Shown here in pieces: positions 7,684-18,202 of a stretch of DNA of 52,981 nt. Each line of letters opens with the position of its first letter. Positions within the stretch are counted from its first letter, which is position 1. The notes under the pieces are model-generated. The model was not told the DNA's origin and made no database searches. It saw only the letters and a program-made list of their open reading frames with translations. The position numbers were made by a program, and so were the translations under genes. The DNA is from Stutzerimonas nosocomialis. Lineage in GTDB: Bacteria > Pseudomonadota > Gammaproteobacteria > Pseudomonadales > Pseudomonadaceae. The stretch spans positions 1 through 52,981 of the forward strand of contig NZ_QLAE01000035.1 in the NCBI RefSeq assembly GCF_005876855.1, written 5' to 3'.

Positions 7684-10641
7684 TCAGCGGCCCGGGAAAC
7701 GCCGCTCGATCTCCTTGGCCGCCATCGGGCGGCCGAGGTAGAAACCCTGCACCTCGTCGCACCCGTGGCGGCGCAGGAAGTCGAGCTGGGCCTGATTCTC
7801 CACGCCCTCGGCAATGACCGACATGTTCAGGCTATGGGCCATGGCGATGATCGCCCGGGCGATCTGCGCGTCCTGCTCGCCATCGGGCAGGCCGTCGACG
7901 AAGCTGCGGTCGATCTTCAGCACGTCGATCGGGAACTGCTTGAGGTAGTTGAGCGAAGAGTAGCCAGTGCCGAAATCATCCACCGCGATCGACGGCCCCA
8001 GCTCCTTGAGCACGCCCAGGATACGCATCGCCTCGGCCACATCGGTCATCAGGATGCTTTCGGTCAGCTCGAGCTCCAGGCACGCCGGGTCGATGCCGGT
8101 GCTGTCGAGGATCTGCGCGACCCGCCGGCCGAGCTGCCCGTCGCTGAACTGGCGCGCCGAGATGTTGACCGATACCTTCGGCACGGCGACCCCCAGCCGG
8201 TGCCAGTCGGAAATCTGCCGGCAGGACTCGTCGAGTACCCAGGCGCCCACCTCCACCACCAGCCCGACTTCCTCGAGCACCGGGATGAACTCGCAGGGCG
8301 GCACCAGCCCACGGATCGGGTGCTGCCAGCGCAGCAGCGCCTCGACGCCGGTCAGGCGGACGCCGTCGCAGCAGAACTGCGGCTGGTAGTGCAGCACGAA
8401 CTGGCCGTGCTCCAGCGCATGGCGCAGGTCGCTTTCCAGCTCCAGGCGCTCCAGGGCGCTGGCGTTCATGTCGCACTGGTAGAACTGGAAGTTGTTCTTG
8501 CCGCGCTCCTTGGCGTGGTACATGGCCGTGTCGGCGTTCTTCATCAGCTGGCTGAGCTCGGCGCCGTCCTGCGGGCTCAGGGCGATGCCGATGCTGGCGG
8601 TGACGAAGAACTCGCGCCCGGAGAGCACGAACGGCTCGGCCAGACTCGCCAGCACCTGCTCGGCCACCGCCACCGCCCGCCGGAGCGCCGCGTCGCGGTG
8701 GGCGATCGGGTGCAGCAGGAAGGTGAACTCGTCGCCGCCCATGCGCGCCACGGTGTCGTCCTGGTCGACGCAGGCGGCCAGGCGCACCGCGACATCCTTG
8801 AGCATGCGGTCGCCGGCGGCATGCCCGAGCGAGTCGTTGATCGGCTTGAAGCGGTCCAGGTCGAGGAACATCAGCACCACCCAGTCGCCGCGCCGTGCGG
8901 CCTGCTGCAGGCTGGTGTCCAGACGATCCTGGAACAGGGTGCGGTTGGGCAACCCGGTCAGGCCGTCGTAGTAGGCCAGCCGGTGGATGCGCTGCTCGCT
9001 GGCCTTGCGCTCGCTCATGTCGCTGAAAAAGCAGACGTAGCTGACCAGGTCGCCCTCGTCGTCGCGCACCGCGGTGATGCCGATCCAGCACGGGCAGACC
9101 TCGCCGTCCTTGCGCTTGAGCCAGAACTCCCCTTCCCAGCTGCCGCGCTCCTTGAGCTGGCCGAGCATGTAGCCGATCTGGTCGACCTGCTGGTGGTTAG
9201 CGATCAGCCGCGCGGGCAACTGGTCGATCACCTCCACGCCGGAATAGCCGGTGATGCGGGTGAAGGCTTCGTTGACCTGGACGATGTAGCCCGCCGGATC
9301 GGTGACCAGGATCGCCGCGGTGGAATGCTCGAACACCGTCGCGGCCATGCGCAGGTCCTTTTCCGCGCGACGCTGGAGGCTGATGTCGCGGCCGATGCAC
9401 AGGGTGCCGCCGAAGCGATCCTGCTCGGTCAGGATGAGCATGATCCGCAGCTCGATCGGCACCCGCTGGCCGGTCAGGGAAAGGCAGTCGAAATGCAGCA
9501 CCCTGCTCGGCAGCTGGTTGCGCAGCACGGCGAGCGCCGCCGGGTCGTTGGCGGTCGCGCGGATCTCGCGCATCAGCGCATGGAAGGCGGCGATCTGGCG
9601 CGGGTTGGTCACCACGTCCGTCAGGCCGTTCTTGGCGACCCAGGCCGGGCTGTAACCCAGCACCGTCTCGATCGAGGGGCTGATGAAGTCGATGCGCACG
9701 TCGCTGGTGGTGGTGAAGACGACATCGCTGAGGCTCTCGGCGAGCATCCGGTAGCGCCGCTCGCTGGTGCGCAGCGCGTGGCTGGCCTCGATCTGCTCGG
9801 TCACGTCGCGCGCCACGCCGATCAGCCGCTCCGCGCAGCCGGCCGCATCGCGCGTCAGCACCTGCTCGCTGACGCTGAACCAGCGCCACCCGCCTTCGTG
9901 ATGGCGCCAGCGCAGCAGCGATTCCTGAACCGCGCCGTCCTGCAGGCTGGCGCGCAGCGCCAGCAGCCGGGTCACGTATTCCTGGTCGTCGGGATGGGTG
10001 ATCGCCTTCCAGAAGCGGTTGGCATCCTCGCAGCGCCCGTAGCCGAGCTGCCGGGCCAGGTCCTGGTTGGAATAGAGCACCCGATTGGCCTGCAGGTCCT
10101 GGACGTAGAGCGTATCGGGCACGGTTCCGAGCACATCGGACCAGAACCGCTCGCGCTCGACCAGGGCCAGGCGCGCCGCCTGTTCTTCGGTGATGTCGCG
10201 CAGCAGCCAGACGAAGCCGGTGGCTCGGCCGTTGGGCGCGAGGGTGCGCCGGGTGACGGAAAACAGCCGCTGCTCGCCGTACTGCAGCAGGCGCAAGGGC
10301 TCGAGGTAAGGCTCGCTGTCGCCCAGGTTGCGCACCAGCGCCTGCGGGTCGAGGGTCGGCAAGAGTTCATGCAGCCGGTAGCGGGCCGCCTGTCGGTTTT
10401 CGAGCCCGAACATGTCGGCCGCGGAAATGTTCAGGTAATCCAGACGCCCGTCCAGCGTGGTGATCAGCACCCGCTCCTCGACCGCGGCAAGGGCATTGGC
10501 GGCGTAACGCAGCGTCTTGTTCCGCTCGAAGAGGCGCCGCGGGCCGGGAAACCAGCACAGCACGGTCGCGACACGGCCAAGCAGCCGCGCAATCCAGGGC
10601 TGGCCCGTCGTGGGTGATGCAGGAGTCAAGGGTCTACCCAC
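7684..10641 (-). CDS. Multi-PAS GGDEF-EAL c-di-GMP signalling protein
   Basis: A 985-residue sensor with about four PAS domains (roughly 45-155, 165-285, 290-420 and 430-545), a GGDEF domain (about 550-715) and an EAL domain (about 725-980). GGDEF is intact at 635-639, but the product-inhibition site expected just upstream (RxxD) reads DQDD, so the I-site is lost. The EAL domain keeps EALLRW (767-772), N826, the DDFG metal pair (888-891), KIDRSFV and AEGVEN, so phosphodiesterase activity is likely. A hydrophobic stretch near residues 20-33 is too short for a confident membrane anchor. It is divergent from ettA with 202 bases between. Which activity dominates cannot be told from sequence. Confidence 0.9.
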   Translation of the reverse strand: MGRPLTPASPTTGQPWIARLLGRVATVLCWFPGPRRLFERNKTLRYAANALAAVEERVLITTLDGRLDYLNISAADMFGLENRQAARYRLHELLPTLDPQALVRNLGDSEPYLEPLRLLQYGEQRLFSVTRRTLAPNGRATGFVWLLRDITEEQAARLALVERERFWSDVLGTVPDTLYVQDLQANRVLYSNQDLARQLGYGRCEDANRFWKAITHPDDQEYVTRLLALRASLQDGAVQESLLRWRHHEGGWRWFSVSEQVLTRDAAGCAERLIGVARDVTEQIEASHALRTSERRYRMLAESLSDVVFTTTSDVRIDFISPSIETVLGYSPAWVAKNGLTDVVTNPRQIAAFHALMREIRATANDPAALAVLRNQLPSRVLHFDCLSLTGQRVPIELRIMLILTEQDRFGGTLCIGRDISLQRRAEKDLRMAATVFEHSTAAILVTDPAGYIVQVNEAFTRITGYSGVEVIDQLPARLIANHQQVDQIGYMLGQLKERGSWEGEFWLKRKDGEVCPCWIGITAVRDDEGDLVSYVCFFSDMSERKASEQRIHRLAYYDGLTGLPNRTLFQDRLDTSLQQAARRGDWVVLMFLDLDRFKPINDSLGHAAGDRMLKDVAVRLAACVDQDDTVARMGGDEFTFLLHPIAHRDAALRRAVAVAEQVLASLAEPFVLSGREFFVTASIGIALSPQDGAELSQLMKNADTAMYHAKERGKNNFQFYQCDMNASALERLELESDLRHALEHGQFVLHYQPQFCCDGVRLTGVEALLRWQHPIRGLVPPCEFIPVLEEVGLVVEVGAWVLDESCRQISDWHRLGVAVPKVSVNISARQFSDGQLGRRVAQILDSTGIDPACLELELTESILMTDVAEAMRILGVLKELGPSIAVDDFGTGYSSLNYLKQFPIDVLKIDRSFVDGLPDGEQDAQIARAIIAMAHSLNMSVIAEGVENQAQLDFLRRHGCDEVQGFYLGRPMAAKEIERRFPGR

Positions 10642-10843
10642 GCTGAATGATCCGTAAGGCTATGTTGCATCGAAGTATCAGGGGCGACCCGCTAGGATGC
10701 CTTGACATAAGGCAAAGTGCCAGCACTACACGCCCGGCGGTTTGCCCTGACTTCGGCATTCCGGTAGCTTTGCCGGCATGTCCGGGCCACCGGCGCGGTC
10801 GATTCGCTTTCACCTTTTTCTTTCGTCACGGGCATTCGTCTCC

Positions 10844-12508
10844 ATGGCTCAATACGTCTACACCATGCACCGGCTGAGCAAGGTCGTTCCGCCGAAGCGT
10901 GAAATCCTCAAGAACATTTCCCTGTCGTTCTTCCCGGGCGCCAAGATCGGCGTGCTCGGCCTCAACGGCGCCGGCAAATCCACGCTGCTGCGCATCATGG
11001 CCGGCGTCGATACCGAGTTCGACGGCGAAGCCCGGGCGATGCCCGATCTCAATGTGGGTTATCTGCCGCAAGAGCCACAACTTGATCCCGAGCAGACCGT
11101 CCGCGAAGTCGTCGAGGAAGCGGTCAGCGTCATCAAGGATGCCCAGGCGCGGCTGGACCAGGTCTATGCCGCCTACGCCGAGCCGGACGCCGACTTCGAT
11201 GCCCTCGCCGCCGAGCAGGCCAAGCTCGAGGCCATCCTCCAGGCGTCCGACGGCCACAACCTGGAGCGCCAACTGGAAGTCGCCGCCGATGCGCTGCGCC
11301 TGCCGCCGTGGGACGCCAAGGTCGGCCACCTGTCCGGTGGCGAGAAGCGCCGCGTGGCGCTGTGCCGCCTGCTGCTGTCGGCACCCGACATGCTGCTGCT
11401 GGACGAACCGACCAACCACCTGGACGCCGATTCGGTCGCCTGGCTGGAGCATTTCCTCCACGACTTCCCCGGCACCGTGGTGGCGATCACCCACGACCGC
11501 TACTTCCTCGACAACGTCGCCGGCTGGATCCTGGAACTCGACCGTGGCCAGGGCATCCCTTACGAGGGCAACTACTCCGGCTGGCTGGACGCCAAGTCCG
11601 CGCGTCTGGCGCAGGAGTCCAAGCAGCAGTCGGCCCACGAGAAGGCGATGAAGGCCGAACTCGAATGGGTTCGCCAGGGCGCCAAGGCGCGCCAGGCCAA
11701 GTCCAAGGCCCGCCTGCAGCGCTTCGAGGAACTGCAGTCGCAGGAATTCCAGAAGCGCAGCGAGACCAACGAGATCTACATCCCGGCCGGTCCGCGCCTG
11801 GGCGACAAGGTCATCGAGTTCAAGAACGTCTCCAAGGGCTACGGCGATCGCCTGCTGATCGACAACCTCTCGTTCAGCGTGCCGAAGGGCGCCATCGTCG
11901 GCGTGATCGGCGGCAACGGCGCGGGCAAGTCCACCCTGTTCCGCATGATCATGGGCAAGGAGCAGCCGGACTCGGGCAGCATCGAAATCGGCGAAACCGT
12001 GCAGCTCGCCTCGGTCGACCAGAGCCGCGAAGAGCTGGTCGGCGACAAGACCGTCTGGGAGATGGTCTCCGACGGCCTGGACCAGATCCGCATCGGCAAC
12101 TATGAAGTGCCCTCGCGCACCTACGTCGGCCGCTTCAACTTCAAGGGCTCGGACCAGCAGAAGTTCGTCAAGGACCTCTCCGGTGGTGAGCGCGGTCGCC
12201 TGCACCTGGCGCTGACCCTCAAGCAGGGCGCCAACGTGCTGCTGCTCGACGAACCGTCCAACGACCTCGACGTGGAAACCCTGCGCTCGCTCGAAGAGGC
12301 GCTGCTGGACTTCCCCGGTTCGGCGATCGTGATCTCCCACGACCGCTGGTTCCTCGACCGGGTCGCCACCCACATCCTCTCCTACGAGGACGACTCGCAG
12401 GTGGTGTTCTTCGAGGGCAACTACACCGAGTTCGAAGCCGATCGCAAGAAGCGCCTCGGCGAAGCGGCCTCCCAGCCCAAGCGGGTCAAGCACCGCAAGC
12501 TGGCGTAA
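10844..12508 (+). CDS. ettA: Energy-dependent translational throttle protein EttA (ABC-F ATPase)
   Basis: A soluble ABC-F protein that binds the ribosomal E site and gates entry into elongation according to the ATP/ADP ratio. The 554-residue protein has two ABC domains: Walker A GLNGAGKST and GGNGAGKST, signature motifs LSGGEKRR and LSGGERGR, and Walker B regions LLLDEPTNHLD and LLLDEPSNDLD. The linker of about residues 240-320 is rich in charged residues as expected. The start MAQYVYTMHRL at 10844 matches the family N-terminus; an in-frame ATG at 10778 would add 22 atypical residues. A strong terminator follows. Confidence 0.96.
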   Translation: MAQYVYTMHRLSKVVPPKREILKNISLSFFPGAKIGVLGLNGAGKSTLLRIMAGVDTEFDGEARAMPDLNVGYLPQEPQLDPEQTVREVVEEAVSVIKDAQARLDQVYAAYAEPDADFDALAAEQAKLEAILQASDGHNLERQLEVAADALRLPPWDAKVGHLSGGEKRRVALCRLLLSAPDMLLLDEPTNHLDADSVAWLEHFLHDFPGTVVAITHDRYFLDNVAGWILELDRGQGIPYEGNYSGWLDAKSARLAQESKQQSAHEKAMKAELEWVRQGAKARQAKSKARLQRFEELQSQEFQKRSETNEIYIPAGPRLGDKVIEFKNVSKGYGDRLLIDNLSFSVPKGAIVGVIGGNGAGKSTLFRMIMGKEQPDSGSIEIGETVQLASVDQSREELVGDKTVWEMVSDGLDQIRIGNYEVPSRTYVGRFNFKGSDQQKFVKDLSGGERGRLHLALTLKQGANVLLLDEPSNDLDVETLRSLEEALLDFPGSAIVISHDRWFLDRVATHILSYEDDSQVVFFEGNYTEFEADRKKRLGEAASQPKRVKHRKLA

Positions 12509-12521
12509 GCCTCGCTCCGAG

Positions 12522-12552
12522 AAAAAGCCCCGGTCCCGTACCGGGGCTTTTT
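12522..12552 (+). terminator. Bidirectional Rho-independent terminator
   Basis: A perfect 13-base-pair stem (AAAAAGCCCCGGT with its complement, loop CCCGT) has an A-run at one end and a T-run at the other. It lies between the convergent ettA and gntK genes and should stop transcription from both sides. Confidence 0.9.
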
Positions 12553-12569
12553 CGTTTGCGCCGCCTAGC

Positions 12570-13067
12570 CTAGTCCTGTCCGGGCAGCGCCGCGACGATC
12601 TGCTCGACGATGGCCTCGGGCGTCTGGCGGACGTCCACCATCAAAGCTTCGTCAGGGCCCGGCGGCTCCAGCGTGTCGAGCTGATCCTGCAACAGCTCGG
12701 GCGCGAAGAAATGGCCGCGACGCCGGGTCAGGCGCTCAGCGAGCAGCTCGGGCGAGCCCTTCAGGTACACCATGAACAGATCGGCCCGGTCGCCGCGCAG
12801 CAGGTCGCGATAGGCGCGCTTGAGGGCCGAGCAGGCAAAGATGTGGGTCTGGCCCTTCTGGTACTGCTCGTCGATGGCCGCGCGGATGGCACGCAGCCAG
12901 GGCATGCGGTCTTCGTCCGTGAGCGCGATGCCTTGCGCCATCTTCCGCTTGCTGGCCTCGCTGTGAAACTGGTCGGCATCGGCGAAGCCGCAGTCCAGGC
13001 GCGCGGCCAGCTGCTCGCCGATGGTGGTCTTGCCGCTGCCGGACACGCCCATGATGAGGATGATCAT
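12570..13067 (-). CDS. gntK: Gluconokinase
   Basis: A 165-residue thermoresistant-type gluconokinase that phosphorylates gluconate to 6-phosphogluconate, feeding the Entner-Doudoroff and pentose phosphate routes. The P-loop is GVSGSGKTT at the N-terminus; DADQFH, ACSALKRAYRD and the LxGSPELLAERL-type region are characteristic of the family. The start at 13067 (MIILIMGV) is chosen over an upstream in-frame GTG/ATG at 13145 because it matches the family N-terminus. No gluconate permease or GntR regulator gene is nearby. Confidence 0.92.
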   Translation of the reverse strand: MIILIMGVSGSGKTTIGEQLAARLDCGFADADQFHSEASKRKMAQGIALTDEDRMPWLRAIRAAIDEQYQKGQTHIFACSALKRAYRDLLRGDRADLFMVYLKGSPELLAERLTRRRGHFFAPELLQDQLDTLEPPGPDEALMVDVRQTPEAIVEQIVAALPGQD

Positions 13068-13160
13068 CCCCTGCCCCTCCTGGTTTTCTGCTGTCAGGTT
13101 TCGGCGGGCCGGACGAGGCTTAAGTTCCGGGCCAGGGGTGACCAAAGGTTACGGTGCGCG

Positions 13161-13937
13161 TTACCAGTAGTTCTCGACGGCCACCTGGCCCGGGCGACGG
13201 GTCAGCGCCAGGTTCATCCCGCGCGCCTTGAGCACGGCCCGGGTGTCGTCGATCATCTCGGGATTGCCGCACAGCATGATCCGCGAATGCTCCGGCACCA
13301 GCGGCAGGTCCGCCGCGCGTTCGAGTTCGCCGTTCTCGATCAGGGTGGTGATCCGCGCATTCAGCGCACCGGGCACCGACTCGCGGGTCACCACCGGCAG
13401 GTAGAGCAGCTTGTGCCCCTGGCCTTCGAGGTAGTCCCGCTCGGGCAGCTCGCGGATCAGCGCCTGGTAGGCGAGCTCGGCGCGATGCCGTGCGCTGTAC
13501 ACCAGCACGATGCGCTCGAAGCGGCTCCAGACTTCCAGGTCCTGCAGGATCGAGAGAAAGGGCGCGATGCCGGTCCCGGTGCCGAGCAGCCAGAGGTCGC
13601 GCCCATCGGGGAAACGGTCCAGCGTCAGGAATCCGAACGCCTGCTTGTCCACCAGAAGTTCGTCGCCGGGCTTCAGCCGCGACAGCTCGCTGGTGAACTC
13701 GCCACCCGGCACCACGATGGAGAAGAAGTCGAGAAACTCGTCGTGGGGCGCCGAGACCATCGAATAGGCCCGCCAGACGATGGTGCCGTCGGCCTTGCGC
13801 ACGCCGAGCCGGGCGAACTGGCCGGCGCGAAAACGAAAGCCCGGGTCGCGGGTGGTACGCAAGGTAAAGAGGCTGGGTGTCAGCGTCTGCACCTCGAGCA
13901 GGCGCTGGCGGGTGAACTTCTCTTCGCTGACGGTCAT
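13161..13937 (-). CDS. fpr: Ferredoxin-NADP reductase
   Basis: A 258-residue FAD flavoenzyme that exchanges electrons between NADPH and ferredoxin or flavodoxin. The length equals that of Pseudomonas Fpr. Motifs are RAYSMVSAP (FAD binding), GTGTGIAPFLSI (NADPH pyrophosphate binding) and CGNPEMIDDTR near the C-terminus, ending in VENYW. The ATG at 13937 has GGAGCG upstream. It is divergent from rlmG with 84 bases between. In pseudomonads fpr responds to oxidative stress through FinR; no such regulator gene is next to this copy. Confidence 0.94.
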   Translation of the reverse strand: MTVSEEKFTRQRLLEVQTLTPSLFTLRTTRDPGFRFRAGQFARLGVRKADGTIVWRAYSMVSAPHDEFLDFFSIVVPGGEFTSELSRLKPGDELLVDKQAFGFLTLDRFPDGRDLWLLGTGTGIAPFLSILQDLEVWSRFERIVLVYSARHRAELAYQALIRELPERDYLEGQGHKLLYLPVVTRESVPGALNARITTLIENGELERAADLPLVPEHSRIMLCGNPEMIDDTRAVLKARGMNLALTRRPGQVAVENYW

Positions 13938-14021
13938 ACTTCGCTCCCTTCGCGGATATCGGCAGCTTGGCCTGCCGACCTTGATACTCCATTCCGACGC
14001 CGACAAACACCGCCAGTTCTT

Positions 14022-15152
14022 ATGCCTATTCTCGACAGCCCCTTCGCGCGCCTCGACCTGGTTCGCCAGCCGGAACAGCCCAACGAGCCATTGCAGGCCT
14101 TCGACGCCGCCGACGAGTACCTGCTGAGCCACCTCCACGAGCAGGGGCTGCCGGCCGATGCACGCGTGCTGATCCTCAACGACGGCTTCGGCGCCCTGGC
14201 CTGCGCGCTGGCCGGGCACGCGCAGGTCGTCAGCAGTGGCGACTCCCACCTGGCGCACCTCGCGCTGCAGAAGAACCTGCAGCGCAATGCCCTGGCTGCG
14301 GAGAGCGTCCGCTTCGTGCCCGCCAGCGAAACCGCCCGGGGGCCGTTCGATCGGGTGCTGATTCGCGTTCCCAAGACCCTGGCCCTGCTCGAAGAACAGC
14401 TGATCCGCTTGCAGGGGCAGCTGGCGCCGGGCGCCCAAGTGATCGCCGCCGCCATGGTCAAGCACCTGCCCCGCGCCGCCGGCGACCTGCTGGAGCGCCA
14501 CGTCGGCCCGGTACAGGCCTCGCTCGCGGTGAAGAAGGCCCGCCTGCTGTTCGCCAGCCCCGAGCAGAAGGCCCCGGTCGACTCGCCCTACCCGACCCGC
14601 TACCGCCTGGAGCAGCCGCCGCTGACGCTGGTCAACCACGCCAACCTGTTCTGCCGCGAGAGCCTGGACATCGGCACCCGTGCCTTCCTGCCCCACCTGC
14701 CCCGCGCGCTGGGCGACCTGCGCGTGGCGGACCTGGGTTGCGGCAACGGCGTGCTCGGCATCGTCTATGCACTGCATAACCCTCAGGCGAGCCTCACCCT
14801 GGTGGACGAAAGCTACATGGCGGTGCAGTCGGCGCGCGAGAACTGGCAGGCGGCCCTGGGCGATCGCCCGGCCGATATCCGCGCCGGCGACGGCCTGGCC
14901 GAGCAGTCGCCCGCCTCGCTGGACCTGGTGCTGTGCAACCCGCCGTTCCATCAGCAACAGGTGGTCGGCGACTTCCTCGCCTGGCGCATGTTCACCCAGG
15001 CCAAGGCCGCGCTCGCCAGGGGCGGCGAACTGTGGATCGTCGGCAACCGCCACCTGGGCTATCACCTGAAGCTCAAGCGCCTGTTCGGCAAGGTCGAGCA
15101 GGTCGCGGCGACGCCCAAGTTCGTGATTCTCAGGGCGATCAGGGATCGCTGA
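14022..15152 (+). CDS. rlmG: 23S rRNA (guanine-1835-N2) methyltransferase RlmG
   Basis: A 376-residue SAM-dependent enzyme that methylates G1835 of 23S rRNA. It shows the RsmC/RlmG layout: a non-catalytic N-terminal half (residues 1-190) and a catalytic C-terminal half with SAM motif VADLGCGNGVLG and the amino-methyltransferase motif CNPPFH (NPPF type). The start MPILDSPFARLDL at 14022 fits the family. It could be confused with RsmC, but the length and the N-terminal sequence favour RlmG. Confidence 0.88.
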   Translation: MPILDSPFARLDLVRQPEQPNEPLQAFDAADEYLLSHLHEQGLPADARVLILNDGFGALACALAGHAQVVSSGDSHLAHLALQKNLQRNALAAESVRFVPASETARGPFDRVLIRVPKTLALLEEQLIRLQGQLAPGAQVIAAAMVKHLPRAAGDLLERHVGPVQASLAVKKARLLFASPEQKAPVDSPYPTRYRLEQPPLTLVNHANLFCRESLDIGTRAFLPHLPRALGDLRVADLGCGNGVLGIVYALHNPQASLTLVDESYMAVQSARENWQAALGDRPADIRAGDGLAEQSPASLDLVLCNPPFHQQQVVGDFLAWRMFTQAKAALARGGELWIVGNRHLGYHLKLKRLFGKVEQVAATPKFVILRAIRDR

Positions 15153-15253
15153 GCAAAGCATGCGAACAGCGAACACCCGGTTCGCCACACGCTGCGCCGG
15201 GGTTGCCGCCGCATGCTAATGTGCGGCCCCCGTTCCCGCCGCTGCGCTCGCAC

Positions 15254-16498
15254 ATGTCTACCCACGCCAAGTTGTTGCTGCGTCACCAGGTTCCCTTCAT
15301 CAAGTTCTGGTTCGCCCGGGTCTGCACCGCCAGTGGCTTCCAGATGCTCGCGGTCGCCATTGGCTGGCACATGTACGAACTCACCGGCAACGTGCTGGAC
15401 CTGGGCCTGGTGGGCCTGGCCGAATTCATCCCGCGCGCGCTGTTCATCCTCTGGACCGGGCACGTCGCCGACCGCTTCGACCGACGCCGGGTCGCCGCCC
15501 TGTGCCAGGGCCTGCAAGGGCTGATCGCCCTGTCGCTGGTGCTCGGCGCCTGGGGGCTCGGGATTACGCGGGAGATGATCTTCGTCCTGGCCTTCCTGCT
15601 CGGTACCGCCCGCGCGTTCGAGATGCCGGCCACCCAGGCGTTGCTGCCGAGCCTGGTGCCGACGCCCCTGTTCCCGGCGGCGGTCGCGGCGTCATCCTCG
15701 GCGATGCAGGCGGCGACCATCGTCGCGCCGGCCACCGGCGGGCTGCTCTTCGCCCTGGGCCCGGTCTGGGTCTACGCCCCGGTCGCCGCACTGTTCGCCA
15801 TCGCCGTGAGCCTCATGCTGAGCCTGCCCAAGCGCCCGGCACCGCCCCGCCAGACGGGACCGGCGATGGACAACCTGCTCGCCGGGATGCGCTTCATCCG
15901 CAGCCGCCCGGACATCTTCGGCGCAATCTCGCTGGATATGTTCGCCGTGCTGCTCGGCGGCGCCACGGCGCTGCTACCCGTGTTCGCCAAGGACATCCTG
16001 CTGACCGGCCCCTGGGGTCTGGGCCTGCTGCGTTCGGCGCCCGCGGTGGGCGCGCTGCTGATGTCGTTCTGGCTGGCGCGCTACCCGATCAACCGGCACG
16101 TCGGCCGGGTGATGTTCGCCGCGGTCGGGATCTTCGGCCTGGCCACCATCGCCTTCGGCCTGTCCACCTCGTTCTGGCTGTCGATGGGCGTGCTGGTGGT
16201 ACTGGGCGCGGCGGACATGGTCAGCATGGTGATCCGCGGCGCCTTCGTGCAGCTGGAAACCCCGGACGAGATGCGCGGCCGCGTAAGCGCCGTGAACGGC
16301 CTGTTCATCGGCGCCTCGAACCAGCTCGGCGAATTCGAATCGGGCCTGACCGCCCACTGGTTCGGCACGGTACCGGCGGTGGTCATCGGTGGCGTCGGCA
16401 CGCTACTGATCGCCGGCACCTGGATGAAACTGTTTCCCACCCTCGCCAACCGCGACCGGCTCTACAAGGAGCCGGAAACGGGCGGCAAGACAGGCTAG
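15254..16498 (+). CDS. MFS transporter (EntS/MFS_3-like)
   Basis: A 414-residue major facilitator with about 12 predicted membrane helices. The loop motif [17 protein letters not shown] is the A-motif between helices 2 and 3, and [16 protein letters not shown] is typical of the EntS/MFS_3 branch of exporters. The substrate cannot be named; relatives export siderophores or drugs. The ATG at 15254 places the first helix correctly. The stop overlaps the convergent J-domain gene by four bases. Confidence 0.85.
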   Translation: MSTHAKLLLRHQVPFIKFWFARVCTASGFQMLAVAIGWHMYELTGNVLDLGLVGLAEFIPRALFILWTGHVADRFDRRRVAALCQGLQGLIALSLVLGAWGLGITREMIFVLAFLLGTARAFEMPATQALLPSLVPTPLFPAAVAASSSAMQAATIVAPATGGLLFALGPVWVYAPVAALFAIAVSLMLSLPKRPAPPRQTGPAMDNLLAGMRFIRSRPDIFGAISLDMFAVLLGGATALLPVFAKDILLTGPWGLGLLRSAPAVGALLMSFWLARYPINRHVGRVMFAAVGIFGLATIAFGLSTSFWLSMGVLVVLGAADMVSMVIRGAFVQLETPDEMRGRVSAVNGLFIGASNQLGEFESGLTAHWFGTVPAVVIGGVGTLLIAGTWMKLFPTLANRDRLYKEPETGGKTG

Positions 16499-18192
16499 GG
16501 TTCGGGCTTTTCGCAGAGCTCCGGTTGTTGCAGGGCGCCGGCCGAGGGCAGGCACAGCGGATTGACGGCAGACGACCTCACCGGATCGAGCTGCCGGATC
16601 GCGCCCAGGCCGATGAACATGGCCAGGATGGCCAGCCAGATGAAGACACTCACGCCGTTGCCCTTGATGACCACAGCGATGCGCGCCCACAGCGGCGGCC
16701 TGCCGGTGCGCGGCGCCAGGACGTAATTCAAATACGCCAACAGTCCGAACGCCCCGCCCCCTCCGATCCCCACAGCATTGATCCCGAAAGCGTTGCGAGC
16801 GACATGCCAGATCAACAGCCCCACCAAGGCGCAAGGCAGCAGGTGGCGCAACGGCAGCAGGCCGCTGCCTTCTCGACAATAGCGAACAGGCAACAGGCGC
16901 TCTCCCAGCCAGACATCGAGGCTGGCAAGAGGATGCAGGAACGTGGTCCAGAGTTTTATCAACCATGAGCCGATGACAATGAGAAAGGTCGAAGCCATCG
17001 CCGCCGCAATGAGGGAGCGAGCGTCGAACTCCCGAGAAAGCACCACTACCAGCACCAACAAAGCGGGCCACCAGAACAGGTAATGGTCGGTCCGATCACT
17101 ACCGGGGCGCCAACGCCGCCAATCGGGCAGTTGCTCGACCGCCAGCCGAGGGAGCAGCCCGCTGGTGCGCAGCACGGTGCTTTCCAACTGATCGCAGGCG
17201 TCCCAGGTGTCGTTGTCGAAGCCGTCGGCCATCAGCCGTCGCTGCCCATTGGTCAACGGCTTGAGCAGGAACCAGGCGGCCTTTTCCGCGGCCGAGTGCG
17301 GTTTGCTTATCGCCAGGTCACGTTGAAGCCTGGCCAGCACCGTCTGGTACTGATTGCGGCTTTCGAGCTGGTGATACAGGTAGCCCGGAAAAGGCAATGC
17401 GCCTTGCGCTTCGTCCCAGCCTGCAAGGGTGCACACCCGGTCGAAAAACGCCCCGGACCAGCCTTCGACCTCGAACAACAATCCCGCAAGCCGATGGTGG
17501 AACTGGGTCCGCTGATCGAAGCCTTGAAGCCAAGGCTCCTGCAACAACGCCTTGATCAGACCAAGTGCCTCTCTCTCGTGCGCGTGATCCGGCTCGACCA
17601 GCGTCGCGCGTACCTGATCGAGCCGCGCAGTCAGCAGACAATCGGCCAGCTGCCGTAGCGCGCCGGGATCCAGGTCGACAGCCTGCCAGGCGCTGAACCA
17701 GCGCAACCTGACGATGGCCCACTCGATGGCGGGCAACGCCGCCGCCCCTTCGCTCAAGCAACGTGACAACAGCAGTTTCTCGAACTGCGCCCTTTCTCCG
17801 ACCTCGTCCGCCCGGGCCAAGGACGCATCGAGCGCTTCGGGCGCAAGGCTCGTCAGCATGATCACGGGCCGAGTTGGGCATGGCTCAGGCGCAGCGAGCT
17901 GGTCCAGCAAAGGCGCCTCTGAATGATCGGCCACGCCCATGGATGGTTCAGACCTGCCGGTAGACTCTGCCGCGATCGCAGCGGCGACAGGCGCCGGCGC
18001 AGCCTCCTCCTCATGGTCCACGTCCTCACGCCACTGAACGTAGGCCAGCGCCTGGTCATAAGCCTCACGCAATCGTTGAAAGCCATCCGGATCGTCGTCC
18101 GGGCGGGTGACCTTGAGCAGCCGCGCATACTGGCGCTTGACCGCGCGTGCGTCGGCATCGGCGTCGATGCCCAGCAGGTTCCAGCAATCCAT
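16495..18192 (-). CDS. Membrane J-domain protein, partner of HscC
   Basis: A 565-residue protein with an N-terminal J-like domain (1-60: [20 protein letters not shown] and [12 protein letters not shown]), a soluble middle region, and about five predicted membrane helices in the last 200 residues (371-386, 393-414, 447-465, 470-492 and 514-531). The J-domain tripeptide that stimulates Hsp70 ATPase is HPD in most proteins but reads R30-P31-D32 here. It starts 10 bases after hscC on the same strand, so the two are cotranscribed; E. coli HscC likewise works with membrane J-proteins DjlB and DjlC. It would anchor the chaperone at the inner membrane. Confidence 0.82.
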   Translation of the reverse strand: MDCWNLLGIDADADARAVKRQYARLLKVTRPDDDPDGFQRLREAYDQALAYVQWREDVDHEEEAAPAPVAAAIAAESTGRSEPSMGVADHSEAPLLDQLAAPEPCPTRPVIMLTSLAPEALDASLARADEVGERAQFEKLLLSRCLSEGAAALPAIEWAIVRLRWFSAWQAVDLDPGALRQLADCLLTARLDQVRATLVEPDHAHEREALGLIKALLQEPWLQGFDQRTQFHHRLAGLLFEVEGWSGAFFDRVCTLAGWDEAQGALPFPGYLYHQLESRNQYQTVLARLQRDLAISKPHSAAEKAAWFLLKPLTNGQRRLMADGFDNDTWDACDQLESTVLRTSGLLPRLAVEQLPDWRRWRPGSDRTDHYLFWWPALLVLVVVLSREFDARSLIAAAMASTFLIVIGSWLIKLWTTFLHPLASLDVWLGERLLPVRYCREGSGLLPLRHLLPCALVGLLIWHVARNAFGINAVGIGGGGAFGLLAYLNYVLAPRTGRPPLWARIAVVIKGNGVSVFIWLAILAMFIGLGAIRQLDPVRSSAVNPLCLPSAGALQQPELCEKPEP

Positions 18193-18202
18193 CGCTGCGC
18201 CC

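Noticed and set aside
10702-10730. TTGACA at 10702-10707 as the ettA promoter
   Set aside because: A perfect -35 is present, but ACTACA at 17 bases is a poor -10, so no promoter is claimed.
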